A DNA stretch of 64,000 bases from an uncultured Oscillospiraceae bacterium (GCA_910578255.1 CAJTQM010000008.1:1-64000), one strand, 5' to 3'; positions 8,131-17,783 are shown, counted from the stretch's first letter. Translations and numbers: made by a program. The notes: generated by a model from the letters alone, not told the origin.

Positions 8131-9258
8131 ATGGAACTTTATGTGGAAAAGGCAGGCCGCCGCCTCCGCTTGGGATATACCACCGGCTCTTGTGCCGCGG
8201 CGGCGGCCAAAGCGGCGGCCTGGATGCTTTTAAGCGGCCGGCGCAAAGAAACGGTATCCCTTTTAACCCCCAAGGGAATTGTGTTAAAGTTGGCGGTGCG
8301 GGAAATCGCCATTGAAGAGGACGCGGTTTCCTGCGCGGTTGTAAAAGACGGCGGAGACGACCCGGACGTGACCGACGGGGCGCTGATCTTCGCCGCCGTG
8401 TCCAAAACCGGCGAAAGCGGCATTTTAATCGACGGCGGAACCGGCATCGGCCGGGTGACCAAACCCGGATTGGACCAGCCGCCGGGCGCCGCCGCCATCA
8501 ATTCGGTCCCCCGGCAGATGATTCGGGAAAATGTCCGGGAGGTCTGCCGTCTGTTCGACTATACCGGCGGACTGTCGGTGATCATCTCTGCACCCGAAGG
8601 GCAAACTCTGGCGGCCAAAACCTTTAATCCCCGGCTGGGGATTAAAGGGGGAATTTCCATTCTGGGAACCACCGGAATTGTGGAGCCCATGAGCGAACAG
8701 GCGCTGGTAGATACGCTGCGGGTGGAACTGAGGCAGCGGCGGGCGGCAGGCGCGTCCTACGCCTTACTGACCCCGGGCAATTATGGGGAAGCTTTTATCG
8801 AAGAAACCCTCGGTCTTTGCCCAAAAACAGCGGTGATGACCTCCAACTTCATCGGCGACGCGCTGGATATCTGCCGTCAGCTGGGATTTGCAGGGGTTTT
8901 GCTGGTGGGTCATATCGGCAAGCTGGTAAAACTTGCCGGCGGGATGTTTAACACCCATTCAAAATACGGCGACTGCCGCATGGACATTCTGGCCGCTCAG
9001 GCCGCCGCCTGCGGTCTTTGGCCCGAAGGCGCCGCCCGGGTGCTGGAATGCGCGACCTGCGACGACGCTCTGCGCATTTTAAAAGAAGAGAACGTCTATG
9101 AAGAAACGCTGCGGCGCTTAATACGGCGAATCGGCCGCCTGATGGTCCTTAAGGCGGACGGGATGCAGACAGGCGTGGTGCTGTTTTCCAAGGTCTGGGG
9201 GACTTTGGGGGAAACGGATAATGCCCGGGCGCTGCTGCAAAAAATCAAGGAGGGATAG
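8131..9258 (+). CDS. cbiD: Cobalt-precorrin-5B C1-methyltransferase
   Basis: 375 aa. The N-terminal GYTTGSCAAAAAKAA motif is diagnostic of CbiD, followed by VVKDGGDDPDVTDG and the GGTGIGRVTKPGL motif. It methylates C1 of the ring-contracted intermediate with S-adenosylmethionine, an enzyme specific to the anaerobic route. The ribosome site (AGGATGG) is weak and close, so coupling to cbiC (12 bp upstream) is likely. Ends 3 bp before cbiF. Confidence 0.96.
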   Translation: MELYVEKAGRRLRLGYTTGSCAAAAAKAAAWMLLSGRRKETVSLLTPKGIVLKLAVREIAIEEDAVSCAVVKDGGDDPDVTDGALIFAAVSKTGESGILIDGGTGIGRVTKPGLDQPPGAAAINSVPRQMIRENVREVCRLFDYTGGLSVIISAPEGQTLAAKTFNPRLGIKGGISILGTTGIVEPMSEQALVDTLRVELRQRRAAGASYALLTPGNYGEAFIEETLGLCPKTAVMTSNFIGDALDICRQLGFAGVLLVGHIGKLVKLAGGMFNTHSKYGDCRMDILAAQAAACGLWPEGAARVLECATCDDALRILKEENVYEETLRRLIRRIGRLMVLKADGMQTGVVLFSKVWGTLGETDNARALLQKIKEG

Positions 9259-9261
9259 AAA

Positions 9262-10017
9262 ATGGTGCATTTTGTCGGCGCGGGATGCGGCGCGGCGGAC
9301 TTAATTACCTTAAGAGGCGCGCGGCTTTTAGGCGAAGCCCAGGTGGTCATCTACGCTGGATCGCTTGTCAATCCTGCGGTTTTGCAGTACACACAGCCGG
9401 ACTGTCAGCTTTATGACAGCGCGAAAATGACGCTGGAGCAGGTGCTTTCGGTGATCAGAGAGGCAGAGGCGGCGGGCAAAACGACCGTTCGGCTGCACAG
9501 CGGCGATTCTAGCGTTTACGGCGCGGTTCGCGAGCAGTTTGACCAGCTGGACCGGTTGGGGATCGACTATGACGTCTGCCCCGGCGTAAGCGCTTTCTGC
9601 GGCGCGGCCGCGTCTTTAAAGGCGGAGTACACCCTGCCGGACGTGAGCCAGACGGTGATTATCACCCGCACCTCCGGCCGGACCGGCGTGCCGGAGCGAG
9701 AGTCCATCCAATCGCTGGCAGCCCACCGGGCCACGATGGTTTTGTTTCTCAGCACCGGCCTGACCCAGAAGCTTCAGGCCCAACTGCTGGAGGGGGGATA
9801 CCCGGGAAAAACGCCGGCGGCGGTGGTGTACAAGGCCAGCTGGCCGGACGAAAGGATTTTTCGCTGTACGGTGGAGACATTGCATAAAACCGTCAGCGAA
9901 AACGGCCTGACCCGAACGGCGCTGATCATTGTCGGCGATTGCATGGGAGAAGGCTACCAACGTTCCCGCCTGTACGATCCGGGGTATTCCACCCTGTTTC
10001 GGGAGGCACAGCGATGA
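9262..10017 (+). CDS. cbiF: Cobalt-precorrin-4 C11-methyltransferase
   Basis: 251 aa tetrapyrrole methylase. It starts MVHFVGAGCGAADLITLRGA, carries VIYAGSLVNP, the LHSGDSSVYGA loop that binds S-adenosylmethionine, and PGVSAFCGAAASL. These are CobM/CbiF signatures. It methylates C11. AAGGAGG is placed eight bases before the ATG. The stop overlaps the cbiG start (ATGA). Confidence 0.96.
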   Translation: MVHFVGAGCGAADLITLRGARLLGEAQVVIYAGSLVNPAVLQYTQPDCQLYDSAKMTLEQVLSVIREAEAAGKTTVRLHSGDSSVYGAVREQFDQLDRLGIDYDVCPGVSAFCGAAASLKAEYTLPDVSQTVIITRTSGRTGVPERESIQSLAAHRATMVLFLSTGLTQKLQAQLLEGGYPGKTPAAVVYKASWPDERIFRCTVETLHKTVSENGLTRTALIIVGDCMGEGYQRSRLYDPGYSTLFREAQR

Positions 10018-11033
10018 ACGCCGCCGTTTTTGCCTACAGCCGTCAGGGCTGCCGCACCGCCCGAAAGGTTCTGGCGTTTTTTGCGGGGGAAGAGGTGCGG
10101 GCCTATACGATGGAACGGTTTGGCGAAAAGGGGTTCCTGCCCCTTCCCCGGCCGGGCCGGCCCCTTTACGGTGAGAGTTTTTGCTGGGCGGACGCGATGG
10201 TTTTCGTAGGCTCTGCCGGCATTGCCGTGCGGGAAATCGCACCGTTTGTAAAGGATAAGCGCACCGACCCGGCGGTCCTTTGCGTCGACGAGTTGGGGAC
10301 CTATGTGATCCCGCTGCTTTCCGGACACATCGGCGGCGCCAACGCTTTGGCGATCCGGTTGGCCCGCGCTCTGGACGCGCAGCCGGTGATCACCACCGCC
10401 ACCGATATAAACGACAAATTTTCGGTGGATGCCTGGGCCGCCCGCCAGGGCCTATGGATCGACAGCCTTGGTGCCGCCAAAGCGGTATCCGCGGCAATTT
10501 TGGAGCAGAATATCCCCCTGACCAGCGATTTTCCCATTGTGGGCGCGCTTCCCAACGGGGTGATCCAAGAAGACAGCGGCGAAATTGGCATCTGTGTCGG
10601 CTATCGGGCACGGCGGCCCTTTGACCGCACGCTGCTTTTGGTGCCGCCGGTTCTCCATCTGGGCATCGGGTGCCGCCGGGGAACAGACGAGCAGACAATC
10701 GCCGCCGCGGTGGACCGAGTGCTGGAGGAACATGCCCTTCATCCCAAAGCGGTGAAGATGGTATCTTCCATTGATTTAAAGGCAGATGAGGCAGGGCTTT
10801 TGACCTTCTGCAAAAAAAGAGAACTGCCCCTTTCTTTTTACACGGCGGCGGCGCTTGGGTCTCTTCCCGGCGAGTTTACCGCTTCTTTGCGGGTTTTGCA
10901 GACGGCGGGGGTGGACAATGTGTGCGAGCGGGCGGCCATGATGGGGGCGCAAAAGCTGCTGGTCCAAAAGACTGTCCAAAACGGCGTGACCGTTGCGGTC
11001 GCGGCAGAAAAATGGGAGGTACGCTTTGAATAA
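10014..11033 (+). CDS. cbiG: Cobalt-precorrin-5A hydrolase
   Basis: 339 aa. An N-terminal domain with FVGSAGIAVREIAPFVKDK and LLSGHIGGANALA is typical of CbiG_N. A middle segment follows, then CbiG_C beginning LHLGIGCRRGTDEQTI and carrying SIDLKADEAGLLTF. It opens the delta-lactone of cobalt-precorrin-5A, releasing acetaldehyde, and marks the anaerobic pathway. The start is set by the ATGA overlap with cbiF; the longer in-frame ATG lies inside cbiF. Confidence 0.95.
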   Translation: MNAAVFAYSRQGCRTARKVLAFFAGEEVRAYTMERFGEKGFLPLPRPGRPLYGESFCWADAMVFVGSAGIAVREIAPFVKDKRTDPAVLCVDELGTYVIPLLSGHIGGANALAIRLARALDAQPVITTATDINDKFSVDAWAARQGLWIDSLGAAKAVSAAILEQNIPLTSDFPIVGALPNGVIQEDSGEIGICVGYRARRPFDRTLLLVPPVLHLGIGCRRGTDEQTIAAAVDRVLEEHALHPKAVKMVSSIDLKADEAGLLTFCKKRELPLSFYTAAALGSLPGEFTASLRVLQTAGVDNVCERAAMMGAQKLLVQKTVQNGVTVAVAAEKWEVRFE

Positions 11034-11760
11034 GCTGTATATTGTGGGCATCGGTCCCGGAAGCTATGAGGATATGACCATCCGCGCCGACCAGGCGCTG
11101 CGCGAGTGTGAAGTCATCGTCGGCTACACCGTTTATGTAAATTTAATCCGCGAGCGGTATCCGGACAAAGAGTATGCCACCACCCCTATGACCCGGGAAG
11201 CCGAACGGTGCCGCATGGCCCTGAAAGCCGCCAGGGCCGGCCGGCGCGCGGCCATTGTCTGCTCCGGCGACAGCGGAATTTACGGGATGGCGGCGCTTGT
11301 GTACGAGTTGCGGGGGGACCGGGAGGACCCGGCTCTGGAGATTATTCCGGGGGTGACGGCCGCCTGCAGCGGCGCCGCGCTTTTAGGCTCCCCGCTGACC
11401 CAGGATTTTGCCGTGATCAGCTTAAGCGACCGCCTGACCGGCTGGGATAAAATTGAGCGAAAGCTGGAGGCAGCGGCCCAGGCGGGGTTGGCCATTGTGC
11501 TGTATAATCCGGTGAGCAAAAGCCGCCCGGAACATCTGCGCCGCGCCTGCCGGATCCTTCTGCGAACGCTTGCGCCGGATGTGATCTGCGGCGTTGCCCA
11601 AAATGTCGGGCGGGAAGGGGAGCAGGTGCGCGTTATGCGCTTAGAACAGCTGTGCGAGGATAAACAGGCCGATATGTTCAGCACGGTGTTTATCGGGACC
11701 CGGCAGACGAAAATCCTCGCCGGAAAAATGGTGACGCCCAGGGGGTATGCGGATGTGTAA
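11026..11760 (+). CDS. cbiH: Cobalt-precorrin-3 (C17)-methyltransferase
   Basis: 244 aa tetrapyrrole methylase. LYIVGIGPGSYEDMT opens the protein, followed by VGYTVYVNLI, the CSGDSGIYGMA loop and PGVTAACSGAALLG. It methylates C17 and contracts the ring (CobJ/CbiH family). I place the start at TTG 11026: GGGAGG lies six bases upstream and translation begins right at the conserved fold. The ATG at 10993 has no ribosome site. It overlaps the end of cbiG by 8 bp and the next gene by 8 bp. It is the plain short form, without the ferredoxin-like extension seen in some homologues. Confidence 0.93.
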   Translation: MNKLYIVGIGPGSYEDMTIRADQALRECEVIVGYTVYVNLIRERYPDKEYATTPMTREAERCRMALKAARAGRRAAIVCSGDSGIYGMAALVYELRGDREDPALEIIPGVTAACSGAALLGSPLTQDFAVISLSDRLTGWDKIERKLEAAAQAGLAIVLYNPVSKSRPEHLRRACRILLRTLAPDVICGVAQNVGREGEQVRVMRLEQLCEDKQADMFSTVFIGTRQTKILAGKMVTPRGYADV

Positions 11761-13738
11761 AATCTGTGTGTTCGCCGGCACCGCCGAGGGACGGGAACTG
11801 ATCGGGTTTCTGCTGGGTCAGCGGCAGGCGCAGGTGACGGCCTGTGTTGCCACCGAATACGGAAAAACGCTTTTGCCCGCCGCGCCGGGCCTTAGCGTAT
11901 CCTGCCAGAGACTGGACCGGGAGGAGATGGCGGCCATGCTGGCACAGTCCCGGTTTGACCTGGTCATCGACGCGACCCACCCCTACGCTGTCGAGGCGAC
12001 GGAGAATATCGTAGCCGCCTGCCGCGACACCGGAACCGATTATCTGCGCCTTTGCCGTGACACCGGGTACGTTCCGGAGGGCGCGGCGGTTGTGCCAAAC
12101 GCCGCGGCGGCGGTCCAATTTCTGGAGGGGACCCGGGGAAACATTCTGCTGACCACCGGCAGTAAGGATCTGGCAGTCTACGCGGGCCTTTCAGATTTTG
12201 GGGAGCGGGTGTATGTGCGGGTACTGCCGGTGGAGGACTCCCTGCGCCTTTGCCGGGAAGCGGGACTGCCCGCCTCTCACATTTTGGCCATGCAGGGCCC
12301 GTTTTCCCAGGAAATGAATCTGGCCTCCCTTCGCTTTGCCAACGCCCGGTATCTGGTCACCAAGGCGGCGGGAAGCGCCGGCGGCTTTGAGGAAAAGCTG
12401 GAGGCGGCGGCAAAGGCCGGCGCCGTTTTGGTGGTGATCGGCCCGCCGCCGCAGCAAAAGGGCCTCTCGCTGCCGGAGATGATCGAATTTCTCAGCCGCC
12501 GGTACGCATTTTCCCAAAAGCAGCAGGTGCAGCTGGTCGGCATCGGTCCGGGCGATCCCGGGATGATGACCCGGCAGGCTTTGCAAAGTGTGGAGCAGGC
12601 AGACTGTGTCATTGGCGCGGCCCGGATGGTGCAGGCGGTATCCCGGCCGGGCCAGGCGACGTTTTGCGCCATCCGCCCGGAAGAAATTCGGGATGATCTG
12701 TTGACCCATCCCCAGTATCGCCGCTTTGCGGTGGTATTTTCCGGCGACATCGGATTTTTCAGCGGCGCCAAAAAGCTTCTTCCCCTTTTGGAGGACTTTG
12801 AGGTACGGCTGATCCCGGGGATCAGTTCCCTTTCCTATCTCTGCGCCCGGCTGGGCGTTTCTTATGAGGATGTGGTCCCGGTGAGCCTTCACGGCCGGAC
12901 GCGCGATATTGTGCCGGACGTTCTGGCCCATCCCCGGGTGTTTGTTCTGGTGGGCGGGGAGGACGGCATCTCCCGCCTTTGTCAGGCGCTGGTGGAAGGC
13001 GGCTTGGAGGATGTGCGGGTCAGTGTGGGGGAGCGCCTTGGCTATCCTGACGAAAAAATCACCGACGGTACGGCCGCTCAGCTGGCCGGCCGGCGTTTTG
13101 ACCGGCTGAGCGTGGCTTTGATTGAAAACAGCGGCGCTCAGGTCGTGGTCACCCACGGAATACCGGACGAGGCGTTTTTGCGCGGCGGGGAAAAAACGCC
13201 GGTGCCCATGACCAAAAGCGAGGTCCGCTCGGTCAGCCTTTCCAAGCTGCGGCTGACGGCGGACGCCGTTTGCTGGGACGTAGGAGCGGGAACCGGCTCG
13301 GTGGCCGTGGAGATGGCGCTGCAGGCCCGGCGCGGGCAGGTTTTTGCCATCGAGCAAAAAGAGGAGGCGGTGCTTCTTTTAAAAGAAAACCGCCGCCGTT
13401 TCGGCGTTCGAAACCTGGAGGTGGTTGAAGGCCGCGCGCCGCAGATCTGCCGGGACCTGCCGGCGCCCACCCATGCGTTTATCGGCGGAAGTTCCGGCAA
13501 TATGCGGCAGATTTTTGCGCTACTCATTGAAAAAAATCCCCGGGTGCGGATTGTGGCAACGGCCGTCACGCTGGAATCGGCGGCGGAACTGACCCGGTGT
13601 ATGACCGACTTTGGCTTTGAGAAGACGGAGGTCGTATCGCTGAGCGTTGCCCGGGCCCGTCCGGCGGGAAACTACCATCTGATGACCGGGCAAAACCCCG
13701 TATACATTTTTACCATGCAGGGGGGAAGGCGCGTATGA
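11753..13738 (+). CDS. Three-domain fusion: CbiJ reductase - CbiE - CbiT methyltransferase
   Basis: 661 aa carrying three usually separate enzymes. Residues ~1-250 are cobalt-precorrin-6A reductase (CbiJ/CobK): ICVFAGTAEGREL start, DLVIDATHPYAVEAT, ILLTTGSKDL. From ~258 VQLVGIGPGDPGMMT begins a CbiE C5-methyltransferase domain, with SGDIGFFSGAKKL and PGISSLSYL. From ~490 to the end is CbiT (C15-methyltransferase/decarboxylase), with the SAM motif DVGAGTGSVAVEMA near 508 and FIGGSSGNM. E-T fusions (CobL) are common; adding J at the front is less so. No frameshift is visible. Start ATG 11753 has GGGGG at the better spacing than ATG 11747. Confidence 0.93.
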   Translation: MCKICVFAGTAEGRELIGFLLGQRQAQVTACVATEYGKTLLPAAPGLSVSCQRLDREEMAAMLAQSRFDLVIDATHPYAVEATENIVAACRDTGTDYLRLCRDTGYVPEGAAVVPNAAAAVQFLEGTRGNILLTTGSKDLAVYAGLSDFGERVYVRVLPVEDSLRLCREAGLPASHILAMQGPFSQEMNLASLRFANARYLVTKAAGSAGGFEEKLEAAAKAGAVLVVIGPPPQQKGLSLPEMIEFLSRRYAFSQKQQVQLVGIGPGDPGMMTRQALQSVEQADCVIGAARMVQAVSRPGQATFCAIRPEEIRDDLLTHPQYRRFAVVFSGDIGFFSGAKKLLPLLEDFEVRLIPGISSLSYLCARLGVSYEDVVPVSLHGRTRDIVPDVLAHPRVFVLVGGEDGISRLCQALVEGGLEDVRVSVGERLGYPDEKITDGTAAQLAGRRFDRLSVALIENSGAQVVVTHGIPDEAFLRGGEKTPVPMTKSEVRSVSLSKLRLTADAVCWDVGAGTGSVAVEMALQARRGQVFAIEQKEEAVLLLKENRRRFGVRNLEVVEGRAPQICRDLPAPTHAFIGGSSGNMRQIFALLIEKNPRVRIVATAVTLESAAELTRCMTDFGFEKTEVVSLSVARARPAGNYHLMTGQNPVYIFTMQGGRRV

Positions 13739-14697
13739 AGCAGTCGATGCTGGCGATTTTCATCGGCTTTGGCATTGACCTGCTGGCGGGGGATCCCCAC
13801 GGGTTTCCCCATCCGGTCATCGCCATCGGCAAGATGATCAGATGGCTGGAAAAGATTCTGCGGAGAATTTTCCCCAAAACCCGCCGGGGCGAGATTGCCG
13901 GCGGCGGCCTTTTGTGGCTGATTACGGCGGTCTGCGCCGGGGCGGTCCCGTTTTTTCTGCTGTGGCTGTGCGGGCAAATCCATCCCTGGCTGCGGCTGGC
14001 GGCGGAAAGCGTCATGTGCTGGCAGATTCTCGCCGTAAAATCCCTGCGGGACGAAAGCATGAAGGTCTACAATGCGCTGGAGTCGGGGGATTTGGAGAAA
14101 TCCCGCTATGCCGTTTCCATGATTGTGGGGCGGGATACCCAGCGGCTGGACGAGGCGGGTATCATTCGCGCCGCGGTGGAAACGGTGGCAGAAAACGCCT
14201 CGGACGGGGTGGCGGCGCCGCTTTTTTTCCTGGTGTTGGGCGGCGCGCCCCTGGGCTTTTTTTACAAAGCGGTCAATACCATGGATTCCATGCTGGGCTA
14301 CACCGATCCGCCCTATCAAAATATCGGCCGGATTCCCGCCCGGCTGGACGATTTGTTCAACTGGATTCCCGCCCGGCTGTGCGCTCTTTTGATGCTGGCG
14401 GCGGGGGCGCTTTCGGGTATGGACGCAAAAAACGGCTGGCGGATTTTTCGGCGGGACCGGTATTGCCACGCCAGTCCCAATTCCGCCCAGACAGAGTCGG
14501 TCTGCGCCGGTCTGATGGGCATTCAGCTGGCGGGGGATGCTTGGTACCACGGAATTCTGCACAGAAAAAAGAAAATCGGCGACCCGATTAGGCCGGTAAA
14601 GCGTCAGGATATCCCCGATGTCTGCCGGCTGATGTATAAAACGGCGGTGATGGCGTTGGTGATTTTTTGCGGTGTAAAGGCGCTGTTTTTCTTTTAA
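13735..14697 (+). CDS. cbiB: Adenosylcobinamide-phosphate synthase
   Basis: 320 aa integral membrane protein. The N-terminal GDPHGFPHPVIAIGKMI motif, an SxRDESMKVYNALE segment, the VAENASDGVAAPLFF motif and KAVNTMDSMLGY are all characteristic of CbiB/CobD. It attaches aminopropanol phosphate to adenosylcobyric acid at the membrane. The ATGA overlap with the preceding fusion gene gives the start. The next gene, a cobD-type decarboxylase, would supply its substrate. Confidence 0.96.
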   Translation: MKQSMLAIFIGFGIDLLAGDPHGFPHPVIAIGKMIRWLEKILRRIFPKTRRGEIAGGGLLWLITAVCAGAVPFFLLWLCGQIHPWLRLAAESVMCWQILAVKSLRDESMKVYNALESGDLEKSRYAVSMIVGRDTQRLDEAGIIRAAVETVAENASDGVAAPLFFLVLGGAPLGFFYKAVNTMDSMLGYTDPPYQNIGRIPARLDDLFNWIPARLCALLMLAAGALSGMDAKNGWRIFRRDRYCHASPNSAQTESVCAGLMGIQLAGDAWYHGILHRKKKIGDPIRPVKRQDIPDVCRLMYKTAVMALVIFCGVKALFFF

Positions 14698-14711
14698 GGA
14701 GGGCAAAAGCA

Positions 14712-15770
14712 ATGCTTTATCAAACGGCGAATCCCCACGGCGGGGATACCTATTCCCATCCGGCGGCGCTGGATTTTTCGGCCAATCTCAATCCCCTGGG
14801 AACTCCCGATGGAGTGCGAAGGGCCGCCGAAGCCTCTTTGTCCGGGCTGAACCGCTATCCCGACCCATATTGCCGGGAGTTGGTGCGGGCCATCGCCCAA
14901 TTTGAAGGAGTGAAAGAGACCGCCGTTTTATGCGGCGGCGGTGCGGCGGAACTGATTTATTCCTACTGCGCGGCCATAAGACCCAAGCGGGCGCTGGAAC
15001 TGTCGCCAACCTTTTGCGAGTACGCTACGGCGCTGAAAGCGGCGGGATGCGAAGTCGAGCGCTGGCCGCTTAAAAAAGAGAGGGACTTTTCTTTAGAAGA
15101 ATCGTTTTGCACTTATCTTTGCCAGGGCGGCTGGGACGCGGTTTTTCTGTGCAATCCCAATAACCCCACCGGGCAGCTGATTGAGCCGGCGCTGCTTGGA
15201 CAAATCGCAGAAATTTGCCGTGACAAAAAGATCCGGCTTTTTGTGGACGAATGCTTTTTGGATTTTACCGACGTTTGGAAAGAGCAAAGTCTCAAGCCGC
15301 TACTCGCCGGGCATCCGGAACTTTTTATTCTCAAGGCGTTTACCAAAAGCTACGGGATGGCCGGCCTGCGGCTGGGCTACGGCCTTTGCGGCGACCGGGA
15401 ACTTTTAGGCGCCATGAGCCGGCTGGTCCAGCCCTGGAACGTATCGGTTCCAGCGCAGGCCGCCGGCGTTGCGGCGCTGAAAGAAACCGCCTTTTTGCAA
15501 AGGACGAGGCGGCTGGTCCAGCAGCAGCGGCTTTGGCTGGAAGAGAAGCTGGCGCCTTTTGCAATCGAGGTCTATCCTTCCAGCGCCAACTACCTGCTTT
15601 TATATAGCCGCGTCCCCCTGTGGGAAAGGCTGATGGAACAGGGGATCATCGTGCGAAACTGCGCCAATTATCCCGGGCTAGGAGAAGGATGGGTGCGCAT
15701 CGCGGTAAAAGGTCCAAAAGAGAATCAAAGGCTGGTTGCCGCTTTGCAGAAAATTGAGGGGGCAGTGTAA
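14712..15770 (+). CDS. cobD: Threonine-phosphate decarboxylase-like PLP enzyme
   Basis: 352 aa, fold-type I PLP aminotransferase family (HisC-like). It has ALDFSANLNPLGTP near the start, NPNNPTGQL, VDECFLDF and the PLP-lysine motif KAFTKSYGMAGLRLGYG. In Salmonella, CobD makes (R)-1-amino-2-propanol phosphate for CbiB. The operon context, directly after cbiB, supports that role over histidinol-phosphate transamination. ATG 14712 has AAGGAGG eight to ten bases upstream. No zinc-binding C-terminal extension is present. Confidence 0.9.
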   Translation: MLYQTANPHGGDTYSHPAALDFSANLNPLGTPDGVRRAAEASLSGLNRYPDPYCRELVRAIAQFEGVKETAVLCGGGAAELIYSYCAAIRPKRALELSPTFCEYATALKAAGCEVERWPLKKERDFSLEESFCTYLCQGGWDAVFLCNPNNPTGQLIEPALLGQIAEICRDKKIRLFVDECFLDFTDVWKEQSLKPLLAGHPELFILKAFTKSYGMAGLRLGYGLCGDRELLGAMSRLVQPWNVSVPAQAAGVAALKETAFLQRTRRLVQQQRLWLEEKLAPFAIEVYPSSANYLLLYSRVPLWERLMEQGIIVRNCANYPGLGEGWVRIAVKGPKENQRLVAALQKIEGAV

Positions 15771-15771
15771 A

Positions 15772-17235
15772 ATGGCCAAATGCATTATGATTCAGGGGAC
15801 CATGTCCGGCGCGGGAAAAAGCCTGCTGGTCGCCGGCCTGTGCCGTATTTTCCGGCGGGAGGGATTTCGCGTGGCGCCCTTTAAAAGCCAGAATATGTCT
15901 TTAAACTCCTTTATTACGGCGGACAACAAAGAGATGGGCCGCGCCCAGGTGGTCCAGGCCGAGGCGGCGGGAATCGCGCCCGACGTGCGGATGAACCCGA
16001 TTTTATTAAAGCCCACCACCGACGTAGGCAGCCAGGTAATTGTAAACGGCATCGTCCAGGGCAATATGAAGGCGATGGAATACTACCGCCGCAAAAAGGA
16101 GTTTATCCCCGCGGTTTTAGAAGCTTATCAAAGCCTTGCCGAAGAATACGACATTCTCGTGATCGAAGGCGCCGGAAGTCCGGCGGAGATCAATTTGAAG
16201 CAAGAAGACATTGTCAATATGGGCCTTGCCCGGCTGGTGGACGCCCCCGTCCTGCTGGTGGGGGACATTGACCGGGGTGGCGTATTCGCCCAGTTATACG
16301 GCACCGTCGCCCTGCTGGAGCCGGGGGAGAGGGCAAGGGTCAAGGGGACAATCGTCAACAAGTTTCGGGGGGACCGGTCGATTTTAGAGCCGGGTTTAAA
16401 AAGTCTGGAGGCGCTTTGCGGCGTACCGGTGGCGGGGGTTGTGCCCTATGTCCGCCTGGATATTGACGACGAGGACAGCCTGACCGGCCGATTTAGCCAA
16501 AATACGGCGCAAAAGACCTTAGATATCGCGGTGATTCGCTTGCCGCGCATCGCAAACTTTACGGATTTCAGCCCCTTTGAGCGGTATCAGAACGTTTCGC
16601 TGCGCTATGTTCAGCGCCTGGCGGAATTGGGCTGGCCGGACATCATTTTTTTGCCGGGGACTAAAAGCACCATCGCCGATCTTCTGTGGCTGCGGCAAAG
16701 CGGACTGGAGGCGGCAATCCAGAAGGCGGCGGCCAGAGGAACGATGGTAATCGGAATCTGCGGCGGCTACCAGATGCTGGGCCGCACCGTCGCCGACCCC
16801 GAGGGGACCGAAGCGGCGGGGGTTACCCAAATAGACGGCATGGGCCTATTGGATATGGAAACGGTGTTTTACGAAGAAAAGATCCAAACCCAGGTCAAAG
16901 GGGTGTTCTCCTCGGTACCAGGACCGCTGTGCGCCCTCAACGGTCTTGCCTACGAAGGCTACGAGATTCACATGGGCCGTAGCCGGGAACCCCGGCCCCC
17001 TTTGGAAGGATCCGGCCCGGTTTACGGCAGCTACATCCATGGAATTTTCGACGCGCCCGGCGTAAGCGACGCGGTTTTGCGGCCGGTATGCCAAAAAAAA
17101 GGCCTGGATCCCGGCAGCTTACAAAGCTTTGATCTCAGAGAACACAAAGAGCGCCAGTATGATCTTTTGGCGGACACGGTCCGGGGCGGCCTGGACATGG
17201 ATTATGTCTGGCGGGTCGTGAACCGGGAGGTTTAG
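15772..17235 (+). CDS. cbiP: Cobyric acid synthase
   Basis: 487 aa. P-loop GTMSGAGKS (9-17), FKSQNMSLNS, then ILLKPTTDVGSQVIVNG are CobQ/CbiP signatures. The C-terminal amidotransferase has the Cys loop GICGGYQMLG and the late YIHGIFD histidine. It amidates positions b, d, e and g of adenosylcobyrinic a,c-diamide. The ATG lies 1 bp after the cobD-type stop; an in-frame ATG further upstream lies inside that gene. Confidence 0.96.
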   Translation: MAKCIMIQGTMSGAGKSLLVAGLCRIFRREGFRVAPFKSQNMSLNSFITADNKEMGRAQVVQAEAAGIAPDVRMNPILLKPTTDVGSQVIVNGIVQGNMKAMEYYRRKKEFIPAVLEAYQSLAEEYDILVIEGAGSPAEINLKQEDIVNMGLARLVDAPVLLVGDIDRGGVFAQLYGTVALLEPGERARVKGTIVNKFRGDRSILEPGLKSLEALCGVPVAGVVPYVRLDIDDEDSLTGRFSQNTAQKTLDIAVIRLPRIANFTDFSPFERYQNVSLRYVQRLAELGWPDIIFLPGTKSTIADLLWLRQSGLEAAIQKAAARGTMVIGICGGYQMLGRTVADPEGTEAAGVTQIDGMGLLDMETVFYEEKIQTQVKGVFSSVPGPLCALNGLAYEGYEIHMGRSREPRPPLEGSGPVYGSYIHGIFDAPGVSDAVLRPVCQKKGLDPGSLQSFDLREHKERQYDLLADTVRGGLDMDYVWRVVNREV

Positions 17236-17237
17236 CC

Positions 17238-17765
17238 ATGGAAAAAAGGACGCAGGGTCTGATCCACCTGTACTGCGGCGATGGAAAAGGAAAGACCACC
17301 GCCGCCGCAGGTCTGGCAGCGCGGATGGCGGGGGCGGGCGGCCGGGTCATTTTCGCCCAGTTTTATAAAGACGGCACCTCCTGCGAGGTAAAGGCGCTGG
17401 CCGGCTTAGGGGTTGCGGCCATGAACTGCAAAACGGTTCCCGGCCGCTTCAGCCGGATGGACGAGGCCGCCCGCTGCCGGGCAAAGGAGGACTACGGCCG
17501 CTTTTTGCTTTCGGTATTTGCGCTGTCCGGGCAGGCGGATCTTTTGGTGTTGGACGAGATCGTATCTGCCTGCAATCACGGCACCGTTGAGGAAGGGAGG
17601 CTTCTTCGTTTTTTGCAGCAAAAGCCGGCGGGACTGGAGGTTGTGCTGACCGGGCGCGACCCCTCTGACCGGCTGATGGCATTGGCGGATTATGTGACGC
17701 GGATGGAAAAGGTCAGGCATCCCTTTGACCGGGGTGTCGCCGCCCGCCGGGGAATCGAGTTTTAA
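17238..17765 (+). CDS. cobO: Cob(I)yrinic acid a,c-diamide adenosyltransferase (CobA/CobO/BtuR type)
   Basis: 175 aa. The unusual P-loop GDGKGKTT (14-21) that binds ATP in reverse orientation is intact, followed by VIFAQFYKDG, DLLVLDEIVSACNHG and LTGRDPSDRLMALADYVTRM. It transfers the adenosyl group from ATP to Co(I). The ATG is 2 bp after cbiP. It is unrelated in fold to PduO-type enzymes. Confidence 0.95.
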   Translation: MEKRTQGLIHLYCGDGKGKTTAAAGLAARMAGAGGRVIFAQFYKDGTSCEVKALAGLGVAAMNCKTVPGRFSRMDEAARCRAKEDYGRFLLSVFALSGQADLLVLDEIVSACNHGTVEEGRLLRFLQQKPAGLEVVLTGRDPSDRLMALADYVTRMEKVRHPFDRGVAARRGIEF

Positions 17766-17783
17766 AAGGAGCGGAGAAAAAGA

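Noticed and set aside
12191..13357. 388-residue - strand ORF
   Set aside because: It lies antisense to the CbiJ-E-T fusion; no ribosome site, low-complexity shadow.
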